This document shows positions 35,501 through 42,596 of a DNA stretch of 64,000 nt, piece after piece; positions within the stretch are counted from its first letter, which is position 1; each line of letters begins with the position of its first letter. The position numbers and the translations under genes are program-made. This DNA is from Enterobacter asburiae (lineage in GTDB: Bacteria > Pseudomonadota > Gammaproteobacteria > Enterobacterales > Enterobacteriaceae). Under the pieces are notes generated by a model. The model saw only the letters and a list, made by a program, of their open reading frames with translations, searched no databases and had not been told where the DNA came from. The stretch covers positions 4,526,001-4,590,000 of the forward strand of contig JAAQVN010000001.1 in assembly GCA_011754535.1 (NCBI GenBank). Reading direction: 5' to 3'.

Positions 35501-37115
35501 GGCTATTTTTCTCAGCGGTACCGGTAAAGGCCGGGGTGCTGTCATCGGTGACCTCGCCGTTGGTCAGGTTGCCTGTTTTCAGGCCAGCATCATCAAACAC
35601 ACTATCAATCGTCGGTTTTAACGGCGGCGTGGTGTCTACGATGAAGCCGATCGGATCGGACGGATCGCTGGCGTTACCGACCGGATCAACGATGACGACG
35701 ACAGCTTCATGATTCCCTTCCGGCAGCGGTTTCTCCGGAGTTACTTCCCACTTGCCGTCATCACCAACAATTGCGGTACCCACAACTTCGTCGTCAATAA
35801 TCAGACGCACGGTGTCGCCAGGCGTACCCTTGTCGCCACTGAACACCGGCTGGGTATCGTCAGTGGTGTCACCATCATGAATTGGCCCTACGGACGGTCC
35901 CTGGTCGTCTTCAACGTCACCAATGACCGGCTTGTCAGGACCTTGCAGATCAACGATAAATTCGAAATCATCAGACGGTTCGCTGTCGTTCCCGGCCGGA
36001 TCGGTGATGATCACCTTCCCGGTATGGCTGCCTTCCGGCAGAGGGTTTTCCGGCGTCACTTCCCATTTACCGTCTTCACCGACGATCGCCGTGCCGACCA
36101 CTTCGTCGTCAACGATCAGGCGCACGGTATCGCCAGGCGTGGCACCTTCACCGCGGAAGACCGGCTGTTTATCATCAGTCGCATCGCCGTTTTGGATTGG
36201 GCCTGTTTTCGCGCCAACATCGTCTTCCACTTCGCCAATAATCGGCTTAACAGGGGCTTCCAGATCGACGGTGAAATCAAAAGAATCGCTCGGCGCGCTG
36301 GTGCGGCCATCCGGGTCTTTACCGATCAGCACAATGCTGTGGTCGCCGTGCGCCAGCGGGGTTTCCGGCGTCCAGGTCCAGGTGCCGTCAGCGCCGACAC
36401 GGGTTTCGCCGAGCTTGACGTTGTTTTCCCAGAACTCAACGATATCGCCCGCTTTGCCTGTACCGCTAAACGTTGGCGTGGCGTCATCAGTCACGCCGTT
36501 TTGCGGGATCGAGCCGGTTTTGGTGCCATAGTCGTCATGCACGTCGGTCAGCACAGGGGTAGTAACAGGTGCAACGGTGCCTTTTTTGTCGCCGCCATCG
36601 TCACGGTTATGACGAATAATGGCGCCCAGGCCTACCAGCGCACCAATCCCGGCTAACGCACCCAGCGCCAGCAGAGCAGGAGAAAATGCGGTGCCCGCAA
36701 CGGCCAGACCGTCGAGACCTGCAATCGCCCCTGCGCCCAGCGCATGAGCGGAAGATTCGCCGTCCAGCAGGAACGCGGCTTTGTGGTCGTCGTCGCCATC
36801 GGTGGCGATGTACTCATGCCATTGACCGTCTTCGCCTTTACCGACCAGCTCACTTGGGTTATCGAAATAGTCTTCAATGATCAGCTGTGGCTGATCCTCA
36901 TCAGTGCCTTCCAGCATGACGAACAGGTCTTTGCCTACGCGTTTCAGCGTAATGTTTTCTGGCGCGACACCATTTTCCCCTTCAGCAAGAATATATTTTG
37001 CATTCGGGATGGCCTTAATTTTGACAGCACTGCCAACCTTTTCACTGCGCAGAACGTCAGCTTTGACAATCGTATCTTTATCTACGACTGCAATATTTAC
37101 TGGCTTGAGAGTCAT
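32514..37115 (-). CDS. BapA-like giant Ig-repeat adhesin with prefix domain (AdhA)
   Basis: 1533-aa biofilm-type surface adhesin exported by type I secretion. The N-terminus (about 1-130) matches the BapA prefix-like domain, followed by a Gly/Ala-rich hydrophobic stretch (about 130-165: AGAIAGLDGLAVAGTAFSPA onward) that may retain the protein in the export channel. Eight Ig-like repeats of about 95-105 residues follow (VxDDxG ... TDDxTPxxxG), then a divergent block with VLVSTDGGNTWLEA, a lectin-like or jelly-roll region with FSFTHTPGTG-type strands (about 1230-1390), one RTX-like QGGEGTDTLKLLG segment, and the C-terminal export domain with VNLSDLLP. No signal peptide, as expected for the pathway. 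First gene of the adhesin unit; a double half-site operator lies about 117 bp upstream. Confidence 0.93.
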   Translation of the reverse strand: MTLKPVNIAVVDKDTIVKADVLRSEKVGSAVKIKAIPNAKYILAEGENGVAPENITLKRVGKDLFVMLEGTDEDQPQLIIEDYFDNPSELVGKGEDGQWHEYIATDGDDDHKAAFLLDGESSAHALGAGAIAGLDGLAVAGTAFSPALLALGALAGIGALVGLGAIIRHNRDDGGDKKGTVAPVTTPVLTDVHDDYGTKTGSIPQNGVTDDATPTFSGTGKAGDIVEFWENNVKLGETRVGADGTWTWTPETPLAHGDHSIVLIGKDPDGRTSAPSDSFDFTVDLEAPVKPIIGEVEDDVGAKTGPIQNGDATDDKQPVFRGEGATPGDTVRLIVDDEVVGTAIVGEDGKWEVTPENPLPEGSHTGKVIITDPAGNDSEPSDDFEFIVDLQGPDKPVIGDVEDDQGPSVGPIHDGDTTDDTQPVFSGDKGTPGDTVRLIIDDEVVGTAIVGDDGKWEVTPEKPLPEGNHEAVVVIVDPVGNASDPSDPIGFIVDTTPPLKPTIDSVFDDAGLKTGNLTNGEVTDDSTPAFTGTAEKNSLVHIIVNGKEVDSVTADPTGKWTWTPSPALTNGHYDVKVVAEDKAGLRSEPSDAFSFELVAGGIPPAPAITDVIDDVDAHVGTVQQGGITNDDKPTITGTGQDGTTIYLYDGTNPTPIGSAVVTGGTWTIDFDTALSQGEHRFRAVAENAVGNRSPETGEWMIIVDSVKPLAPTDIELWDDFGTPGIIADNGTTDDNTPTYRGKGDANGTAIIDLGNGTTVRVPVDGSGNWSYTPAPALADGDYTWKVSIEDKGGNVGPESAPIHFTVDTSHNGVSISHVEDDEGELKSNLASGSHTDDTTPTVVGRATPGAEVKVYLDGNFVDTVIADPATGVWKYTFNPALTTDKTYQITASENTGTGDSAQTAPFELTLDTRVPVGSFDSVSDDVGLVQDDLANPAVTDDTTPTLHGTGVAGDVVFIYDGDTLIDSVTVGPGNTWNFTLPAQNNGTELALKTVFQSPTGVRSAPSAEWKITIDTDAPTSSAVVDAMTQDSGVSGSDFITNSGKAGSLVSGHLSAPLEAGGKVLVSTDGGNTWLEAMVDGDKWAFVDGQGHSADWTVLTRVVDIAGNYTESSQKVVLDQVAPDAPTDVVRSGNDVTVTLPGSGIVEGDTVLVKNGDVTVTHTLTAADIANGNVTLTMPAGGYTDIPVGAAIVDAAGNSSSYRTSAFTSTNNFEDDTEFADINAGAWVHGMRFSHTPGTGPTDYEFNKQVIGTGSTNSLYLYSSSGDNGMAGSMFVDFQYGAKTIDFVFNPRLAGPSTVVTFYDINGNEISSQTVSAFLSNRNVPVSFTSPDDTPVYRMEIHHEEQPTSTGFGFSIDNLVVSGTAKTVTPGEFLADNQGDVWYGDAADNLYQVADVASLTGAVIQGGEGTDTLKLLGADQHLDLSALTHPVQSVEVFDITGTGNNTLTLSAGDVLENATQNLFHDNDFNQMMVKGDAGDTVNLSDLLPNGMDPGNWTDGGTVNVGGVEYQSYQMDSLNTEILVQMGVTVTLQNH

Positions 37116-37231
37116 TTTTTAAATTCTCGTGTAAATAATCGATCTGTGTCCGCGCAACGCGCCAGACGCACTTCCATACGGGATACATTCCCTGGCTGGC
37201 GCTATCTTCCCGGCTGGCAAGTGTTGGCTTA

Positions 37232-37260
37232 ATAAGACCTGTCGCAAACCGGTCTTATAA
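37232..37260. promoter_or_regulatory. Candidate operator: ATAAGACC and GGTCTTATAA inverted over 11 bp
   Basis: Perfect 8-base arms (37232-37239 and 37251-37258) with an 11-base spacer; the right arm is an exact GTCTTATAA. It sits between divergent AdhA and RR2 and so could control both. The spacing is about one helical turn longer than in the compact sites. Confidence 0.55.
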
Positions 37261-37316
37261 GTCATTTAAGGGAAAGGTTCGGTAGAGATGGCGTGAAGAA
37301 AATAATGGCAAAGATA

Positions 37317-37328
37317 AAGACAAGTCTT
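37317..37328. promoter_or_regulatory. Perfect palindrome AAGAC-AA-GTCTT, candidate operator
   Basis: Compact form of the island's motif, 64 bp before the RR2 start codon. Confidence 0.5.
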
Positions 37329-37391
37329 GGTTCACTTTTTTAGAGACGGAGAGAAAATAATGTTTTTGTTACCCACTCAGGACAGACAGGA

Positions 37392-38015
37392 ATGTCAGGT
37401 AGAAAAGTCATTCTCATGGATTCCAGCCCACTGCTGCGTGCAGGTATCAAGGGCTTATTAACAGAACAAGATTATGAGGTTGTGGCACAATTTCCTACAA
37501 TCGAGGAATTGTACAGCGCATTACCTGCGTTAAGCGCGGACCTGATTATCATGGAACATCTGCAACAAAGCGCTGAGGTATTTTCTTACCTGGCGAAAAT
37601 AAGAAAAACGCACCCGGATATTCGGATTCTCATCTTGTCCTCGTCTTTCAGCGATTTTCACATCCAGCTAAGCAGGCGAGCTGGCGCGGCCGGTTACATC
37701 AATAAAAATAGCTCGTTAGATAAAATAATCACTACCATCAATAACGTACTCTCCGGCCAGTATTGCTACGGTTCTGAGCTTTGGCATCATCATGCCAGAT
37801 ATCCGCGGGATGCCTCGTTATTATTATCTTTGTCTCATATTGATATTTGTATTTTGCGCTACATTTCTGCTGGCTATAGCAACCAGATTATTGCCTCGAT
37901 GCTGGACATGAATAATAAAAAGGTGAGCGCGTATAAGCAGCGTATCATGGCAAAATTTAACATTACTCGTCTGGCGGACCTGGTCGATCTGGCAAAACGG
38001 AATTATCTGTACTGA
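37392..38015 (+). CDS. LuxR-type regulator with pseudo-receiver domain (RR2)
   Basis: 207-aa protein with a response-regulator fold: VILMDSSPLLRAGIKGLL at the N-terminus, ILILSSSFSDFH, and GYINKNSSL with Lys105. The phosphoacceptor position is Glu55 (DLIIMEHL) instead of Asp, and the usual acidic pair is DS (Asp10, Ser11). Phosphorylation is therefore unlikely, and Glu may mimic the active state. The C-terminal LuxR/FixJ-type HTH (about 145-207: LSHIDICILRYISAGYSNQI and KVSAYKQRIMAKFNI) appears intact. It is divergent from AdhA, with two candidate operators between. It probably regulates the island in a phosphorylation-independent way, comparable in logic to other atypical LuxR regulators of matrix genes. 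The A+T-rich gene differs in base composition from its neighbours. Confidence 0.82.
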   Translation: MSGRKVILMDSSPLLRAGIKGLLTEQDYEVVAQFPTIEELYSALPALSADLIIMEHLQQSAEVFSYLAKIRKTHPDIRILILSSSFSDFHIQLSRRAGAAGYINKNSSLDKIITTINNVLSGQYCYGSELWHHHARYPRDASLLLSLSHIDICILRYISAGYSNQIIASMLDMNNKKVSAYKQRIMAKFNITRLADLVDLAKRNYLY

Positions 38016-38142
38016 GCACCGGAAGATGCCCGGATGACGGTTTGTTCGGGCTTGATGACATAAATCGTTGCAAAACGAATGCTCCGAAAAGAGTGATCTA
38101 CCGCACATATCCCTCCACATCTACCGAAGCGAATGTCTACGC

Positions 38143-38172
38143 TTATAAGACGCCCGGAAAAACCTGTCTTTA
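38143..38172 (+). promoter_or_regulatory. TTATAAGAC and inverted GTCTTTA upstream of treF
   Basis: An exact TTATAAGAC (38143-38151) is followed after 14 bp by GTCTTTA (38166-38172), a spaced inverted pair like that at 37232. It lies 58 bp before the treF ATG, suggesting treF may share control with the adhesin island. Confidence 0.45.
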
Positions 38173-38200
38173 GAACACACAACCGGAGGTCCTTATCACC

Positions 38201-39850
38201 ATGTTCAACCAGAAACTACAGGCTACCGAGAACATCGAATTCGAGATTGCAGAAGAGCTGCGCTACGAGACCGATCCCTGCGAGTTAAAACTGGATGAGA
38301 TGATTGAGGCGGAGCCGGAACCCGAAATGATCGAGGGGCTACCCGCCTCCGATGCGTTGACGCCCGCAGACCGCTATCTTGAACTGTTCGAACACGTACA
38401 GTCGACGCGGCTGTTTGCGGACAGCAAAACCTTCCCCGACTGCGCGCCGAAGATGGATCCGCTGGATATCCTGATCCGCTACCGCAAGGTTAGACGCCAC
38501 CGGGATTTTGACCTGCGCCAGTTCGTGGAGAACCACTTCTGGCTGCCGGAAACCTACAGCACTGAATATGTCTCCGACCCTGGCCTGTCGCTGAAAGAGC
38601 ACATTGATAGCCTGTGGCCCGTCCTGACGCGCGAACCGCAGGATCACATTCCCTGGTCCTCCCTGCTGGCGCTGCCGCAGGCCTATATCGTCCCCGGCGG
38701 GCGGTTCAGCGAGACCTACTACTGGGATTCATACTTCTCCATGCTGGGGCTGGCGGAGAGCGGCCGTAACGATCTGCTCAAATGCATGGCGGATAATTTC
38801 GCGTGGCTGATCGAACGCTACGGCCATATTCCGAACGGTAACCGCACCTACTACCTCAGCCGCTCCCAGCCGCCGGTCTTTGCCCTGATGGTGGAGCTGT
38901 TTGAAGAGGACGGCGTGCGCGGCGCGAAACGCTACCTTGAGCACCTTAAAATGGAGCACGCCTTCTGGATGGACGGCGCGGAGTCGCTGCTGCTTAATCA
39001 GGCCTACCGCAGCGCGGTACGCATGCCGGACGGTTCATTGCTGAACCGCTACTGGGACGACCGTGATACCCCACGCGACGAATCGTGGATTGAGGACGTG
39101 GAAACGGCCCGCCACTCGGGTCGTCCGCCGAATGAGGTGTATCGCGATCTGCGCGCCGGTGCGGCCTCCGGCTGGGATTATTCCTCTCGCTGGCTGCGCG
39201 AGCCAGGCCGATTAGCCAGCATCCGCACGACGCAGTTTATCCCGATTGACTTGAACGCCTTCCTGTTCAAGCTGGAGAGCGCAATCGCCAATATTTCGGC
39301 GTCGAAAGGGGATAAAGAGACCGCCGAGCTGTTCCGCCAGAAGGCCAGCGATCGCCGCGCGGCGGTGAACCGCTATCTGTGGGATGAAGAGAACGGCTGC
39401 TACCGCGACTACGACTGGCGCCGCGAAGTGATGGCGCTGTTCTCCGCGGCGAGCATTGTGCCGCTGTACGTGGGCATGGCCACCCATGAGCAGGCCGAGC
39501 GCCTGTCTGATGCGGTAAAAGCGCGCCTGCTGACGCCGGGCGGGATTCTGGCAACCGAATACGAAACCGGCGAGCAGTGGGATAAACCCAACGGCTGGGC
39601 GCCGCTGCAGTGGATGGCGATTCAGGGGTTCAAGCAGTACGGCAACGACTCGCTGGGGGATGAAATCGCCTGGAGCTGGCTGCATACGGTGAACCACTTC
39701 TACAAGACGCACCACAAGCTGATTGAGAAGTACCACATCGCCAGCAGTACGCCGCGCGAAGGGGGCGGCGGGGAGTATCCACTGCAGGATGGCTTCGGCT
39801 GGACGAACGGCGTGGTGCGGCGGTTGATTGGGTTGTATGGGGAGCCTTGA
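38201..39850 (+). CDS. treF: Cytoplasmic trehalase
   Basis: 549-aa GH37 enzyme that hydrolyses trehalose to two glucose molecules in the cytoplasm. Both trehalase signatures are present: [14 protein letters not shown] near residue 167 and [13 protein letters not shown] near residue 450, plus the Gly-rich [17 protein letters not shown] near the end. There is no signal peptide, and it is collinear with E. coli TreF (549 aa) apart from the first about 25 residues. ATG at 38201 follows GGAGG. The gene marks the right border of the adhesin island. An extragenic repeat lies directly after the stop. Confidence 0.97.
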   Translation: MFNQKLQATENIEFEIAEELRYETDPCELKLDEMIEAEPEPEMIEGLPASDALTPADRYLELFEHVQSTRLFADSKTFPDCAPKMDPLDILIRYRKVRRHRDFDLRQFVENHFWLPETYSTEYVSDPGLSLKEHIDSLWPVLTREPQDHIPWSSLLALPQAYIVPGGRFSETYYWDSYFSMLGLAESGRNDLLKCMADNFAWLIERYGHIPNGNRTYYLSRSQPPVFALMVELFEEDGVRGAKRYLEHLKMEHAFWMDGAESLLLNQAYRSAVRMPDGSLLNRYWDDRDTPRDESWIEDVETARHSGRPPNEVYRDLRAGAASGWDYSSRWLREPGRLASIRTTQFIPIDLNAFLFKLESAIANISASKGDKETAELFRQKASDRRAAVNRYLWDEENGCYRDYDWRREVMALFSAASIVPLYVGMATHEQAERLSDAVKARLLTPGGILATEYETGEQWDKPNGWAPLQWMAIQGFKQYGNDSLGDEIAWSWLHTVNHFYKTHHKLIEKYHIASSTPREGGGGEYPLQDGFGWTNGVVRRLIGLYGEP

Positions 39851-39865
39851 GAGGGGTGCGGTCTG

Positions 39866-39903
39866 GTGCCCTCACCCCGGCCCTCTCCCACAGGGAGAGG
39901 GAG
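39866..39903. repeat. CTCTCCC-ACA-GGGAGAG extragenic repeat, copy after treF
   Basis: GGTGCCCTCACCCCGGCCCT runs into CTCCCACAGGGAGAGGGA. The hairpin CCCTCTCCC-ACA-GGGAGAGGG lies 15 bp after treF, between convergent genes. Confidence 0.8.
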
Positions 39904-39909
39904 AATAAA

Positions 39910-41499
39910 TCAGCGAATCACCTCATAAATGGCGGTCTGAATGGACTGCCATTTTTTTGTGGTGGCATCCGGCTGTGACTGCGCGCGTCGCGTTGCCATT
40001 TCAAGATCGTGCTTCTGGCGCTTCACCACGGCCGGCACGGTGCAGAACGCTTTCAAATACTCTTTACGTATTGAGGTCAGAGACTCGCCGTTCGACATGG
40101 CGTGGCTGAGCGTATTGATGAAACGACGACACGGCTTCTCTTCCGCCATGTTCTGCCGGTAGCGCAGCATAAGCTCCAGAACGTCGTCATAGCCGGCCGA
40201 CATCGCCTCTTCGGTCCATGACAGCTTCCAGTCCATCCCACCCTGCAAGAAGAGCAGCGCCACGCGGGTATCGTTGCGGTTAATCGCCGAACGGAAATTA
40301 TTGTCGTCCCAGGTCACCCCCATGCGCGTCAGCGTCTCGCGCGAGGAAGGGGTTTCACGCATCTCCTCCGGCGGAGCCGCTTGCGCCGTATTTTGCGCCG
40401 CAGGCTGCGGTTTGCTGCTGGTCACCAGCCAGAAGCCGCCTACCACGATGGCAATCACCATCACGCCAACCGCCCCCCATAACGCACCGGAGATAAGCTG
40501 CTCACGCTGTTCGGGCGTGCGCGGCGCGCGCTGGGTCGGCTTTTCAATCGTGTCGCGAACTTCAAACAGATCCCCACCGGTGACCCGATCCATTTTTTGC
40601 GCCTTTTCCCAGAAAGCGTGCAGCTCGCTGGCATCCACCGCCATGAATCCAGCCGGGTTGACGCGCGTTCTTCCCTCTTCAAACGCGCGTTGAACCGGCC
40701 GGGAGATCTGCATGTAGTAGTTATCCAGCAGCTGAATTTGCGCCGAACTTAACGTTTTCTGCACCGTGATGTTGTTGCGGATTTGCCGGATGTCGTCGAG
40801 AAATGTTTGCAGCGTTTTGCGCGGCTCTACCAGGAGCGTCAGCATGGACGGGTCGTTAAACAGCGAGGCGTAGTAGCGGCTGAACTCTTTTTTATCCACC
40901 AGCATCTGCGCCAGTTCGCTGAACATCATGCCGCTCAGGACATCGTTGATTTCGCCATGCTTCAGCCAGCGTCGTACGCGGTCAGCGTTGAATAAGGTTT
41001 TAAGATGATTATTGAGCCGCACCTGATCGGGCCAGGCCTGCTGAATGAGGCCTTTAATCATTAACTCAATTGCGCGTACCTGCTTGTGCGCCTGCTGCTG
41101 CTGAAGCTCGCTACCCGGCACCAGCTCGGTGCTGTAGGTCAGAAGCGGCTGCTGCAGACGAAGATGTTCCAGGGTAGTCACAAACCGCATCGCCGCAATA
41201 AGCTGGTTTTCGCTGACATCCTGCCCGCTTTCATACTGCGGGACGCGCTGCTGCAGCAGGCGCAGCTGCAGCGTAAATTCCGACATCTCGGCATCATTCA
41301 GGTTGAGCTTCTTCGCAACCGCAGCCCATCCCCCGAGGCCTAAACGCGCGCTGTCCAGCTGTTCCAGAAACCAGCGTGGATCTTTTCCCTCAGAAACATG
41401 TACATTCAGAAGAAGCAAGATTTCCACCGACGCCTGGCGAATGACCGCCAGACAGTGTTCAAACTGTTCGCGGATATGATGTGATGTGCTGAGAGTCAT
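39910..41499 (-). CDS. STY4199-family HEPN-domain membrane protein
   Basis: 529-aa protein resembling the family named after Salmonella Typhi STY4199, for which a HEPN domain is annotated. The first about 320 residues are helical and soluble. A single membrane segment lies at about 340-360 (WGAVGVMVIAIVVGGFWLV), followed by a Pro/Ala/Gln linker and a C-terminal helical domain (about 390-529) that may be periplasmic. A HEPN-like RQIRNNITVQ occurs near residue 240, but the His of the Rx4-6H nuclease motif is not evident, so RNase activity should not be assumed. A good ribosome site (TTAAGGAAAACA) precedes the ATG. Function unknown; E. coli has yhjA at this place. Confidence 0.75.
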   Translation of the reverse strand: MTLSTSHHIREQFEHCLAVIRQASVEILLLLNVHVSEGKDPRWFLEQLDSARLGLGGWAAVAKKLNLNDAEMSEFTLQLRLLQQRVPQYESGQDVSENQLIAAMRFVTTLEHLRLQQPLLTYSTELVPGSELQQQQAHKQVRAIELMIKGLIQQAWPDQVRLNNHLKTLFNADRVRRWLKHGEINDVLSGMMFSELAQMLVDKKEFSRYYASLFNDPSMLTLLVEPRKTLQTFLDDIRQIRNNITVQKTLSSAQIQLLDNYYMQISRPVQRAFEEGRTRVNPAGFMAVDASELHAFWEKAQKMDRVTGGDLFEVRDTIEKPTQRAPRTPEQREQLISGALWGAVGVMVIAIVVGGFWLVTSSKPQPAAQNTAQAAPPEEMRETPSSRETLTRMGVTWDDNNFRSAINRNDTRVALLFLQGGMDWKLSWTEEAMSAGYDDVLELMLRYRQNMAEEKPCRRFINTLSHAMSNGESLTSIRKEYLKAFCTVPAVVKRQKHDLEMATRRAQSQPDATTKKWQSIQTAIYEVIR

Positions 41500-41646
41500 T
41501 GTTTTCCTTAAGCGACAACGAAGACATCCGGAATAGGCACTAACGGCCGTTTTTCTTTTTATTTATACGCGCTTAACCATACCTGACTTTCTGTTGAAAT
41601 AAAGTGACAACCCTAAAATCATTTAAAAAGCTTCAGGAGAATCTCA

Positions 41647-42186
41647 ATGCCAGTTTTAATGACCTCGCGCCTGACCTGCACCCCCGTGCAGGAACAAGAC
41701 TGGCCCTTTTTCCTGGCGCTGCAGCAGCATCCCGACGTCATGCGCTTTGTGGCGGAGGACCGCCCCGTCGCGGCGATCCGCGAGGCGTTTGATTCGCGCC
41801 TGACGCCCTGGACGCCGGGGAGCACGCACTGGCTGTGCCTCGTCGTTCGTGACGCCCTCTCACAGACCCCGCTGGGCCTTACCGGGTATATTCATCGGGA
41901 GGAGGATTGCGCCGAAGTGGGCTTTCTTTTTGCCCCCGAGGCACAGGGAAAAGGTTACGGCTTCGAATCCCTGCAGGCGCTTTGCGATTACGCTTTTCAT
42001 CAGGGCGGTATACGTCGGCTCACCGCCACCGTCACTGCAGGAAATGTCGCCTCCAGGCGCCTGCTGGAAAAAGCCCGCTTCCGGCTGGAAGGCGAGCTAC
42101 GCGAGAGCTATTACCTTTCCGGTCGCTGGCAAAATGACTGGTTATTTGGGTTATTGCGGCAGGAATACCTGAACAAAAATTCCTGA
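41647..42186 (+). CDS. GNAT-family N-acetyltransferase, RimJ/RimL-like
   Basis: 179-aa acetyl-CoA-dependent acetyltransferase. The central GNAT motif AEVGFLFAPEAQGKGYGFES (with the Q/R-x-x-G-x-G/A pattern QGKGYG) and the NVASRRLLEKARFRLEGELRE motif of the ribosomal-protein/aminoglycoside subgroup are present. The substrate cannot be told from sequence. A possible ribosome site CAGGAG lies 9 bases before the ATG. It stands alone between the HEPN gene and the lysozyme-like gene, and is not part of the E. coli gene order. Confidence 0.85.
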   Translation: MPVLMTSRLTCTPVQEQDWPFFLALQQHPDVMRFVAEDRPVAAIREAFDSRLTPWTPGSTHWLCLVVRDALSQTPLGLTGYIHREEDCAEVGFLFAPEAQGKGYGFESLQALCDYAFHQGGIRRLTATVTAGNVASRRLLEKARFRLEGELRESYYLSGRWQNDWLFGLLRQEYLNKNS

Positions 42187-42257
42187 ACAACAGCCATTTG
42201 GCGGATATTTCTCCTGCCTCGATTCCTCTACAGTATCGCCACTAAGAGGAAACGAAT

Positions 42258-42596
42258 ATGAAAGGTCATGCGCTGAATATTTCTTCCACCGCCATTGAAT
42301 TAATAAAGAAACATCAAGGGCTTTCACTGGAGAAATATCGTGATGAAAAGGGTTTATGGGTAATCGGCTACGGACATGCGATCCGCGAAGGGGAACATTT
42401 TCGCGGCCTTATTACGCCTCTTCAGGCTGAATATTTACTCTACGAAGATATTCAGCGGGTTGAGACGCTGCTGCAGGAAAAGGGGGTTGGGCCATTAACC
42501 CAGCAGCAGCATGACGCTGTAGTACTGATGATATTGAGTTTCGGCGCGGCATCCGCGCTCCCGAAAGCGGTGCTTCAGGCCGTCGCCCGGGTATAG
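42258..42596 (+). CDS. Short, catalytically degenerate phage-lysozyme-like protein
   Basis: 112-aa protein similar to GH24 lysozymes (ELIKKHQGLSLEKYRDEKGL, then IGYGHAI; LLYEDIQRVE; LTQQQHDAVVLMILSFG). The family usually has about 150-165 residues, and the catalytic Glu of the K-x-x-E-G motif is Gln here (KKHQGL), with Val in place of the Thr before IGYGH. It lacks a signal or membrane segment. A good site GAGGAAAC precedes the ATG. The 3' end overlaps yhjB by 22 bp on the opposite strand, which probably replaced its missing C-terminus. It is either a decayed phage-type gene or a short inactive derivative with a new role. Confidence 0.65.
   Translation: MKGHALNISSTAIELIKKHQGLSLEKYRDEKGLWVIGYGHAIREGEHFRGLITPLQAEYLLYEDIQRVETLLQEKGVGPLTQQQHDAVVLMILSFGAASALPKAVLQAVARV

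Noticed and set aside
27043..36656. Many long open frames on the plus strand opposite the adhesin genes
   Set aside because: They repeat with the adhesin repeats, lack ribosome sites and known domains, and are frame shadows of GC-rich repetitive coding sequence.
36000..37115. LapD/LapG-type proteolytic release of the adhesins
   Set aside because: No LapG or LapD gene is in the window and I saw no clear di-alanine cleavage site in AdhA; control by such a protease is not supported here.
37360..37460. ATG at 37360 preceded by GGAGAG, suggesting an earlier start for RR2 or a leader peptide
   Set aside because: It is out of frame with RR2 and gives a short frame with no recognisable features; a leader peptide cannot be excluded but is unsupported.
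42258..42596. Phage-lysozyme-like gene as evidence of a prophage
   Set aside because: No other phage gene, integrase or attachment site is nearby; flanking genes are chromosomal.
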